Source of the DNA: an uncultured SAR86 cluster bacterium
Lineage (GTDB): Bacteria; Pseudomonadota; Gammaproteobacteria; Magnimaribacterales; TMED112
Direction: 5' to 3'
NCBI GenBank assembly: GCA_902610995.1
Contig: CACLXU010000001.1
Span: 111,207-144,421 of the forward strand
Length of the DNA: 33,215 nt
Position numbers and translations under genes: made by a program. Positions 1-6,921 of the stretch are shown piece after piece; the stretch's first letter is position 1, and each line of letters opens with the position of its first letter. The notes below the pieces were generated by a model. The model saw nothing but the letters and a program-made list of their open reading frames with translations, searched no databases and was not told the DNA's origin.

Positions 1-2
1 TA

Positions 3-1520
3 ATACCAATCGGAATTGTGGGGAACTTTGGAAAAGGCTTTGTCTATTTTCCTTCGATTGATCCATGGATTATAAATGTAAATTTACAGGCAAGAGGCAA
101 TATTTCTCCATTTGAAGCAAAAGATATGGCTGTTGAAGTTGAGGAAAAACTTATTGGGTTGAAAGGTGTAGATGACTTACTTATTACTGTGCAAAACTCC
201 GGATGGGGTGGAGGTGATGGTGTTGCTCGTGGATATATCCTTGTAGAAGATCCAAAAACACTTGATATTAGTGGATGGGAAGTGCTTGATAACGCAAGAA
301 GTGCGGTAACTGGATCTGCCGGCTACAAAGTAAATATAAGAGAAGTACAAGAGGGTCCCGGTCAGTGGACAGCACCTGTAGAAATCAAATTATTAAGTGA
401 AAGTAGAGAGCTTATTGATCAAAAAACTGTTCTTTTAAGAAATTATATCGAAAACAATGTTGATGGCTTAACAGGCCTTGCAGATACAATGCCCAAGTAT
501 AAAATTGAGTGGAAAATCGATGTTGATAAGGAAAGAGCCTACCAAGCAGGCATAAATTTATTTGATATAGGCTCTGCAGTTCAAATGGTAACTGGTGGAA
601 TAAAGTTAGGCGAATACAGGCCTGATGATGCTAAGGAGGAAATAGACATTAGAGCCAGATTCCCTGCCGATCAAAGAACTCTATCTAGCTTAGACCTCAT
701 AACGGTTAATACTCGAAATGGACCCGTACCTGTATCGAGCTTTGTAGAGGTAGATGCACGGCAAAATGCTGCATCGCTTAATAAGATTGATGGCAAGTTT
801 TATCATGAAATTAGCGGAATAAATAAACCTGGATATAACCTCTATGAAGAAATAGAACAAATTAAAAACTGGATGAAAGAGACTGGCTTTGAAGACCCTA
901 GAATGGAAGTAAGATTTGGCGGCTTAACGCAACAAGGTGATGAAGCCACAAGCTTTTTGGTATTAGCTTTCATTGGAGCGCTTTTCTTAATGTTTATAAT
1001 TCTTGTGACTCAATTTAATAGCATTACCCAACCTTTTATAATACTGATTTCAGTCTTGTTCTCCACAGCAGGAGTGTTTCTTGGTTTAACTATCGCTCAA
1101 GTAGAGCCCTCTACCATCATGACTGGTACTGCAATAGTTGGTCTAGCCGGGATTGTTGTTAACAATAATATCGTTCTAATTGATACCTACAATAGACTGA
1201 AAGCGGAAAAACCAAAGTCATCGATTCAAGACCTTATTACAGAAACCTGTCTCAACAGATTAAGGCCTGTCCTGTTAACAACTGTAACCACCATATTTGG
1301 ATTAATTTTCCTTGCATTTGGCTACAGCGTTGACTTGATTAATCAAGCGATTTACGAGGGCACATCAACTGTTAAATGGTACCAAGCATTTGGCATTAGT
1401 ATATGCTGGGGACTAGGCTTCAGTACAATCCTAACATTATTGGTTACTCCTGCATTTCTTACGGTATTTGAGAATATCTCTGAGAAATTAAAAACTAGAG
1501 CCACATCTAATAGTATTTAG
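3..1520 (+). CDS. RND-family efflux permease, C-terminal half (5' truncated by window edge)
   Basis: Inner-membrane proton-driven exporter of the AcrB/HAE1 type; this is only the last ~505 residues of a protein normally ~1,000 or more. The frame is open to the left edge (reads [12 protein letters not shown] from base 3), so the GTG at 18 is internal rather than a start. The N-terminal part is a periplasmic pore/docking segment ([24 protein letters not shown]). It is followed by a block of hydrophobic helices from about base 950, including the [16 protein letters not shown] helix typical of RND repeats and a final [11 protein letters not shown] helix. The stop lies 23 bases before xseB on the same strand. 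Substrate cannot be told from this half. The family assignment is firm. Confidence 0.93.
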   Translation: MPIGIVGNFGKGFVYFPSIDPWIINVNLQARGNISPFEAKDMAVEVEEKLIGLKGVDDLLITVQNSGWGGGDGVARGYILVEDPKTLDISGWEVLDNARSAVTGSAGYKVNIREVQEGPGQWTAPVEIKLLSESRELIDQKTVLLRNYIENNVDGLTGLADTMPKYKIEWKIDVDKERAYQAGINLFDIGSAVQMVTGGIKLGEYRPDDAKEEIDIRARFPADQRTLSSLDLITVNTRNGPVPVSSFVEVDARQNAASLNKIDGKFYHEISGINKPGYNLYEEIEQIKNWMKETGFEDPRMEVRFGGLTQQGDEATSFLVLAFIGALFLMFIILVTQFNSITQPFIILISVLFSTAGVFLGLTIAQVEPSTIMTGTAIVGLAGIVVNNNIVLIDTYNRLKAEKPKSSIQDLITETCLNRLRPVLLTTVTTIFGLIFLAFGYSVDLINQAIYEGTSTVKWYQAFGISICWGLGFSTILTLLVTPAFLTVFENISEKLKTRATSNSI

Positions 1521-1543
1521 GATTAATTAAGTTAAAATCAGGT

Positions 1544-1756
1544 ATGGCTAAATTTGAAGAATCAATAAAAGAACTTGAAGAAATTGTAAAACTTCTTGAA
1601 GAGGGCGAACCAAGTTTAGAGGAATCACTAAAAAAATTTGAAAAAGGAATTTCCTTGATTAAAGCATGCCAAAAGGACTTAGAATCAGCTGATGTCAAAA
1701 TTAAAGAATTAACAGAAGATGGGGCAATCAAACCATTCAACGAAGGTAATACTTAA
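1544..1756 (+). CDS. xseB: Exodeoxyribonuclease VII small subunit
   Basis: Small subunit of exonuclease VII, which degrades single-stranded DNA together with XseA (not in this window). The protein has 70 residues, slightly shorter than the usual ~80. It shows the family pattern [19 protein letters not shown], then [16 protein letters not shown] and a Lys/Glu-rich helical tail. It starts at ATG after a weak CAGG. It heads an xseB-ispA-dxs series, the same gene order as in E. coli, and its last 38 bases overlap the proposed ispA start. Confidence 0.93.
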   Translation: MAKFEESIKELEEIVKLLEEGEPSLEESLKKFEKGISLIKACQKDLESADVKIKELTEDGAIKPFNEGNT

Positions 1757-2612
1757 TAATCAGAATTTTGAATCAATTCTTTTTGAGAGAATAAATAAAA
1801 ATATTAGAAATATCTCACTAAAGAAAGATTTAATAGATGAACCGATTAATTATTCCCTATCTAATCCAGGCAAAAGAGTTAGACCAATTTTGGCTTACCT
1901 TACTGCTGATGCAGTAGAACTTGATCTGCAAAAAATTGACTCTGTTGCTACAGCAATTGAAGTCATGCATACCTACTCTCTAGTTCATGACGATTTGCCA
2001 TGCATGGATAATGATTCATTAAGAAGAGGAAAGCCTACATTACATATTAAATACAATGAATCTTCGGCTGTATTGGCAGGCGATGCCTTGCAGTCCCTAG
2101 CAATACTTCTAATTGCAGAAGATAAATACCTCGATACATCTGAAAAAATAACTTTGATAAAATCTCTATGTGAAACTGTTGGTCATAATGGCATGATTCT
2201 AGGACAATATTTAGACTTGAAGTTTGAGGATACAGATCCATCGAATACTGAAATCATAGAAATGTATGGGCTCAAAACAAGTCTATTGATTGAATTTTCA
2301 ATTATTTCTCCGCTTATAATTTGTAACAAGCTTAACGATGATTGGAAGGATCTTGCAAGGTACATTGGCATAAGTTTCCAATTGATTGATGACTTAATTG
2401 ATGTGACTCAACCAACTGAAATAATCGGAAAAACTGCAAGCAAAGATATTGAAAGTAAAAAGAAGACTCTGCCATTAACAGAAGGTATAGAAAAATCACA
2501 AAAAATTATTGAAGAGTATAAATTAAGAGCATTTGAAAAGTTACACATCCTAGATCTTAATAACCATCCTTTGAAGAAATATGTTGATGATCTATTCAGG
2601 AGAGTAAATTGA
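1719..2612 (+). CDS. ispA: Farnesyl (geranylgeranyl-type) diphosphate synthase
   Basis: Head-to-tail prenyl diphosphate synthase that condenses IPP with DMAPP/GPP to give farnesyl diphosphate for quinones and undecaprenyl carriers. It has 297 residues, normal for IspA. The first Asp-rich motif DDLPCMD is at residues 91-97 and the second, DDLID, at 224-228. The substrate-binding GKRVRP (51-56) and the GQYLDL helix are present. The ATG at 1719 lies inside xseB (38-base overlap) and no other ATG fits the length, so translational coupling is likely. Exact chain length of the product is inferred from family size only. Confidence 0.94.
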   Translation: MGQSNHSTKVILNNQNFESILFERINKNIRNISLKKDLIDEPINYSLSNPGKRVRPILAYLTADAVELDLQKIDSVATAIEVMHTYSLVHDDLPCMDNDSLRRGKPTLHIKYNESSAVLAGDALQSLAILLIAEDKYLDTSEKITLIKSLCETVGHNGMILGQYLDLKFEDTDPSNTEIIEMYGLKTSLLIEFSIISPLIICNKLNDDWKDLARYIGISFQLIDDLIDVTQPTEIIGKTASKDIESKKKTLPLTEGIEKSQKIIEEYKLRAFEKLHILDLNNHPLKKYVDDLFRRVN

Positions 2613-4474
2613 TGAAAATATTTAAAGACTTTCCACAAAAACCTTCAAATTATCAATTTTTACTTGATAAACACTTTCCTGAAGACACTAAGCTTATTGA
2701 TCCTGAAAGCCTCCAAAAGCTGGCTGATGAAGTAAGAGAATTTCTCCTTTACTCAGTGAGTACAACAGGTGGTCATTTTGGAGCAGGTCTTGGAGCAATA
2801 GAGTTAACGGTTGCGCTTCATTATGTGCTAAACCTACCCTCTGACAAAGTCGTTTGGGACACTGGTCATCAAGCTTATCCTCATAAAATTTTAACTGGTA
2901 GAAAAGAACAGATGAAACATATGAGAAAACTAAACGGGCTTGCTGCTTTTCCCTCTATAAATGAATCAAAGTATGATGCAATGAGTGTGGGCCATTCAAG
3001 CACATCAATAAGTGCAGCTTTAGGCATGAATGAAGCATCAAATTTACGTGATTATAAGAATAACTCGTTTGCTGTAATTGGTGATGGAGCAATGACTGCA
3101 GGAATTGCATTTGAAGCTATGATGCACGCTGGGCATTTAAATCGAAATCTAAAAATCATTTTAAATGACAATGATATGTCTATATCAAAAAATGTAGGAG
3201 GTTTATCAAATTATCTAGCGAATGTTTGGGGATCAAAAACGTATAAAAAATTAAAATCAAGCGGAAAACGTGCATTACAAAAGATGCCTTACGCTCTTCA
3301 TCTTTCACGAAACATTAAAGATGGAATCAAAAATGCTGTCATGCCAGGAAACTTATTTGAAGATATAGGTCTGAATTATATTGGGCCTATTGATGGACAT
3401 AACATACCACTTCTTGTTAAAACCCTTAGACGAATGCTTGAAAAAAATGAGCCTTATATACTGCATGTGATAACCAAAAAGGGTGCAGGTTTTGAGCCTG
3501 CAGAAAATGAACGTATTAAATATCATGCAATCTCAAAAATCGAAAAAAATCCTAAAAAAGCTAAGCCTAAATTCCAAGATATTTTTGGAGATTGGCTTTG
3601 TTATAAGGCTAAAATTGATCCGAATCTAGTTGGAATTACGCCAGCCATGAAAGAGGGTTCGGGCATGGTTGAGTTTGAACAAAAATTTCCTGACAGGTTC
3701 TATGACGTTGCAATAGCAGAACAACACTCCGTAACCTTTGGTTCCGGTCTTTTCTTAGGGGGACTAAAACCAGTTGTGGCAATCTATTCAAGTTTTCTGC
3801 AGAGAGCATATGACCAATTTATACATGATGTGTGTCTTGAAAACTTAGATGTGACATTTGCATTAGATCGAGCTGGAGTAGTTGGTGAAGATGGGCCTAC
3901 GCATTCAGGAAATTTTGATTTAGCATTTATGAGGTGCGTTCCCAATATAATTATTTCTACTCCATCAGATGAGAGTGAATTATGGAAACTTCTAAATACC
4001 TCATATCATTACAAAGGACCAGCAGCGATAAGATATCCAAGAGGCTCAGGTGTTGGAGCTAAAGTGTCAGGCAAATCTGACTTATTAGATGTTGGTAAAG
4101 CCAATAAAATACTTGATGGATCTAAAACATGTATCCTAAATTTTGGTGTATTGCTAAGTAGAGTAATTAATCTTGCTGAAGAACAAAACTTTGGCTTATA
4201 TGACATGCGATTTGTAAAACCAATAGATACCGATGCATTGGATAGTATTTTTGAAAACTACTCCTATGTTATAACCTTAGAGGATCATTCTATAGTCGGG
4301 GGTGCAGGAAGTGCTGTAGGCGAATATCTTCACCGAAAAAAAGCCTCATGTCATTTATTGTCACTTGGGCTAAATGATGAATTTCCTGAACATGGCACAA
4401 GAGATGAAATCTTAAAAATTAATAAACTTGATGAGGATGGAATTAGAAATAGCATCTTAGAGTTTATTGACTAA
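2612..4474 (+). CDS. dxs: 1-deoxy-D-xylulose-5-phosphate synthase
   Basis: Thiamine-diphosphate enzyme joining pyruvate and glyceraldehyde 3-phosphate into DXP, the first step of the MEP isoprenoid pathway and a precursor of thiamine and PLP. The 620 residues match the family. Motifs are GGHFGAGLG with the conserved His at ~55, the ThDP signature GDGAMTAG (157-164) through NDND (185-188), and the DRAGVVGEDGPTH segment of the pyrimidine domain. The frame is open from a TTG at 2609, but the ATG at 2612 is preferred: it overlaps the ispA stop (TGATG) and has AGGAGAG about 8 bases upstream. The gene ends tail-to-tail with thiL, overlapping it by 11 bases. Confidence 0.97.
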   Translation: MKIFKDFPQKPSNYQFLLDKHFPEDTKLIDPESLQKLADEVREFLLYSVSTTGGHFGAGLGAIELTVALHYVLNLPSDKVVWDTGHQAYPHKILTGRKEQMKHMRKLNGLAAFPSINESKYDAMSVGHSSTSISAALGMNEASNLRDYKNNSFAVIGDGAMTAGIAFEAMMHAGHLNRNLKIILNDNDMSISKNVGGLSNYLANVWGSKTYKKLKSSGKRALQKMPYALHLSRNIKDGIKNAVMPGNLFEDIGLNYIGPIDGHNIPLLVKTLRRMLEKNEPYILHVITKKGAGFEPAENERIKYHAISKIEKNPKKAKPKFQDIFGDWLCYKAKIDPNLVGITPAMKEGSGMVEFEQKFPDRFYDVAIAEQHSVTFGSGLFLGGLKPVVAIYSSFLQRAYDQFIHDVCLENLDVTFALDRAGVVGEDGPTHSGNFDLAFMRCVPNIIISTPSDESELWKLLNTSYHYKGPAAIRYPRGSGVGAKVSGKSDLLDVGKANKILDGSKTCILNFGVLLSRVINLAEEQNFGLYDMRFVKPIDTDALDSIFENYSYVITLEDHSIVGGAGSAVGEYLHRKKASCHLLSLGLNDEFPEHGTRDEILKINKLDEDGIRNSILEFID

Positions 4475-5348
4475 ATGAATCCCAACCCTTTTTATTAAAT
4501 GTTACCTTTTGGTTCTCATATAAAATCTCATTTTCATTAGATGAGTTAGTTATAAAACCGACATGTGATATGTCTTCAGAAATATTTAGGACATTTTCTA
4601 AATCTGATTTACTTGCTGTGAAACAAAGTATGTAGTCATCTCCACAGTAAAGATCTTCTTTTCCTATCGAAGTGTGCTTTGAATTCAAAGCAACTTTAAA
4701 TCCTACTTTTGAGGCATCACAGATTCTCTCGAGATCTAATATAAATCCATCAGATACATCAATACATGCCGTAGCATAGGACGCAATGGCATCTATTAAA
4801 TTTTGAGGCAAGTTTGGTTTAAGGAAATGATTATTTTCCGTGTTGCTTAAATTTTTTCTTCCTGAATATCCTCTTCCAAGGGTATTGCTTATAAAAATAC
4901 AGTCATCAACTTTTGCGCTTGATCTAAGTAAAGGTTTTCCTAACAACTTGCCAAAGAATGTAGGTGTTATGCAAGTAGTTCCTTTAGTTATATCGCCTCC
5001 AATTAAATTACATTTATAATCTACGCAAAACTCTTTAACTCCATCAGAAAAAGAGGCAAACCAATCATCATTTGCATCAGTATGAGAAATTGACAATAAA
5101 AATGAGGTGGGTATGGCACCCATAGCAATTATGTCACTGCACGCAACTGCAAGACTCCGATAAGCAATATATTTTGGCTCTAGATTTGCCGGGAAATGTG
5201 TGCCCTCTCTTGAGGTATCGGTTGTGGTGACAATATCACTATTTGATGATATCACTGCACCATCATCTCCTATTCCAATGCGAATATCTGATGATGGATT
5301 TTCTAAAACTCGAAAGAATCTTTCAATTAAATCTTTTTCTTTTGACAC
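4464..5348 (-). CDS. thiL: Thiamine-monophosphate kinase
   Basis: Phosphorylates thiamine monophosphate to thiamine diphosphate, the cofactor used by the neighbouring Dxs. Recognisable ThiL motifs are GIGDDGAV near the N terminus, TTDTSREGTHF, SDIIAMGAIP, GGDITKG, CIDVSDGFILDL and a modified GDDYILCF (usually GGEDYELLF). The open frame extends to 5402 inside the thiolase gene, but that extension (RWWRPRRSR...) looks unlike ThiL. I choose the GTG at 5348, which overlaps the thiolase stop as TAGTG, giving 294 residues. The gene is therefore probably translationally coupled to the thiolase. In E. coli thiL follows nusB; here it is separated from nusB. Confidence 0.93.
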   Translation of the reverse strand: MSKEKDLIERFFRVLENPSSDIRIGIGDDGAVISSNSDIVTTTDTSREGTHFPANLEPKYIAYRSLAVACSDIIAMGAIPTSFLLSISHTDANDDWFASFSDGVKEFCVDYKCNLIGGDITKGTTCITPTFFGKLLGKPLLRSSAKVDDCIFISNTLGRGYSGRKNLSNTENNHFLKPNLPQNLIDAIASYATACIDVSDGFILDLERICDASKVGFKVALNSKHTSIGKEDLYCGDDYILCFTASKSDLENVLNISEDISHVGFITNSSNENEILYENQKVTFNKKGWDSFSQ

Positions 5349-6541
5349 TAAGAAGGATAGCGTTCTATTAAGCCTGCTGCGCCTTGGCCTCCACCAACGC
5401 ACATTGTGACTACACCATATTTTTTATCTCTATTTTCTAGTTCTCTAATCATATGGCCAACTAATCTTGAGCCAGTCATTCCGTATGGGTGACCAATTGC
5501 AATTGATCCTCCATCGACATTTAGTTTATCCATTGGAATTCCTAATTCATCTCTACAATAAACAACTTGTACAGCAAAAGCTTCATTTAACTCCCAAAGA
5601 TCAATATCCTCTATCGAGAGATTATAGTTTTGTAATAATTTTGGAATTGCAAAAACTGGCCCTATTCCCATTTCGTCCGGTTTACAGCCTACAGATGTGA
5701 AGCCTCTAAAATAGGCTTTCGGTTGTAAGCCTAAGTCTAGAGCTTTCTCTTCCGACATAACCAAGGTTACAGAAGCTCCATCGGATAGCTGTGAGGAGTT
5801 GCCTGCAGTTACACTTCCATTCTCAGGATCAAATACAGGTTTTAGTGATGAAAGTCCTTCTATAGTAGTTTCTGGTCTATTGCATTCATCTCTAGTACAT
5901 TCTGCATCTACTATTTTTTGTTCTCCTGTTTCCTTATTAGTTAATAACATTTGAGTTTTCATTGAAATAATTTCATCATCGTATCTTCCAGCTGCCTGAG
6001 CTTCTCCTGTTCTAATTTGACTTTCTAAGGCGTATTCATCTTGAAGTTCTCTTGCAACTTTATATCTCTTTGCAACAACTTCTGCTGTTTGGCCCATAGG
6101 AAAATATATGCCAGGTTCATCTTGATTAATCTTATCATTCACAAATCCATTCATATTTATTACAGGCTGAACTTGGGTGATTTGCTCAACACCACCTGCC
6201 ATGATTGTATCGTAACCACCTGCCATAATTTGACCAGCTGCCATTGAAATAGTCTGGAGACCTGAAGAACAATACCTATTAACAGTTGTGCCTCCAGTAG
6301 TGATGGGAAGATTAGAAAGAACAACTGCATTCCTTCCAATATTATGTCCTGTTGGTCCCTCAGGATTACCACATCCCATAATAATATCTTCTACAGCATC
6401 TGATGATAAATTTGGATTTCGATCCAGGAGCGCATCAATGCAGTGAGCCACCATATCATCACCTCGAGTCATATTAAAGGTTCCTCGAAAAGATTTTGTC
6501 AAACCAGTTCTGACACTATCTACTAATACTACATTTTTCAT
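5348..6541 (-). CDS. Acetyl-CoA acyltransferase (thiolase, FadA/AtoB family)
   Basis: Thiolase that either cleaves 3-ketoacyl-CoA or condenses two acetyl-CoA. It has 397 residues, full length. The acylated Cys lies in NRYCSSGLQ (C91). The C-terminal catalytic pair is seen in GHPYGMTG (His) and CVGGGQG (Cys). Start ATG has a strong GGAGGAA ribosome site 4-10 bases upstream. Its stop overlaps the thiL start, and a small LETM1-like gene lies 18 bases upstream. No FadB partner is adjacent, so a beta-oxidation versus biosynthetic role cannot be decided. Confidence 0.95.
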   Translation of the reverse strand: MKNVVLVDSVRTGLTKSFRGTFNMTRGDDMVAHCIDALLDRNPNLSSDAVEDIIMGCGNPEGPTGHNIGRNAVVLSNLPITTGGTTVNRYCSSGLQTISMAAGQIMAGGYDTIMAGGVEQITQVQPVINMNGFVNDKINQDEPGIYFPMGQTAEVVAKRYKVARELQDEYALESQIRTGEAQAAGRYDDEIISMKTQMLLTNKETGEQKIVDAECTRDECNRPETTIEGLSSLKPVFDPENGSVTAGNSSQLSDGASVTLVMSEEKALDLGLQPKAYFRGFTSVGCKPDEMGIGPVFAIPKLLQNYNLSIEDIDLWELNEAFAVQVVYCRDELGIPMDKLNVDGGSIAIGHPYGMTGSRLVGHMIRELENRDKKYGVVTMCVGGGQGAAGLIERYPS

Positions 6542-6559
6542 TATTTCCTCCAGAAAAGC

Positions 6560-6871
6560 TTATTCTAACTTGTTTTCTTTATCATTTAAATCAAGTTTTT
6601 TGTACCAACCAGGTATTATATCAATCCCTAGCTTCTCGGCTCTTTTAAAAAGATAAGGTATTGTTATGGGAGAAAAAGGCAAAATGAGCAATATACCAAA
6701 ACCTGCACCTTTAAGGATCTCTCTTAGTTGTTTATTTGCTTGAGTGAGATACCTTTCATCTTCAGTCTCTAGATACTTGAAGAAATTGTCCAACATTTCT
6801 TTGTTAGCATCATTTTCCTCTTTAAGAGCTGTAATGAGATTGTCTAAATATTTGTTAATGTTTTTAAGCAT
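6560..6871 (-). CDS. Small LETM1-like hydrophobic-helix protein, function unknown
   Basis: A 103-residue protein. The first ~50 residues are charged and helical (NKYLDNLITALKEEND...). Then comes a hydrophobic stretch, GAGFGILLILPFSPITIP (about 55-72), leading into FKRAEKLGIDIIPGWYKK. The pattern of a single membrane-like helix followed by a Lys-rich 'LGI.IIP.W' segment resembles the core of LETM1 (a mitochondrial cation-exchange/ribosome-binding family), but the likeness is from memory and short. The gene starts 7 bases after GGAGG, which is itself the 3' arm of a terminator hairpin. It is followed after 18 bases by the thiolase gene, so co-expression is likely. It could be an inner-membrane-associated protein; no enzyme motif is visible. 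Confidence 0.82.
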   Translation of the reverse strand: MLKNINKYLDNLITALKEENDANKEMLDNFFKYLETEDERYLTQANKQLREILKGAGFGILLILPFSPITIPYLFKRAEKLGIDIIPGWYKKLDLNDKENKLE

Positions 6872-6899
6872 AAAAAAACCTCCGCTATGCGGAGGTTTT
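6872..6899 (-). terminator. Rho-independent terminator after the TonB receptor; 3' arm doubles as a ribosome binding site
   Basis: A perfect 11-bp stem (6875-6885 paired with 6889-6899, core CCTCCGC/GCGGAGG) with a 3-base loop is followed on the minus strand by seven T residues (6872-6878). It lies about 22 bases after the receptor stop, as expected for a terminator of that gene. The GGAGG in the 3' arm (complement of 6879-6883) is 7 bases before the ATG at 6871 and is the only Shine-Dalgarno for the next gene. Confidence 0.85.
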
Positions 6900-6921
6900 A
6901 TTTTAATGAATTTCTTATGGT

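Noticed and set aside
5349-5402. N-terminal extension of thiL to 5402
   Set aside because: The extra residues (RWWRPRRSR) are the thiolase end read in another frame; the GTG at 5348 overlapping the stop fits ThiL far better.
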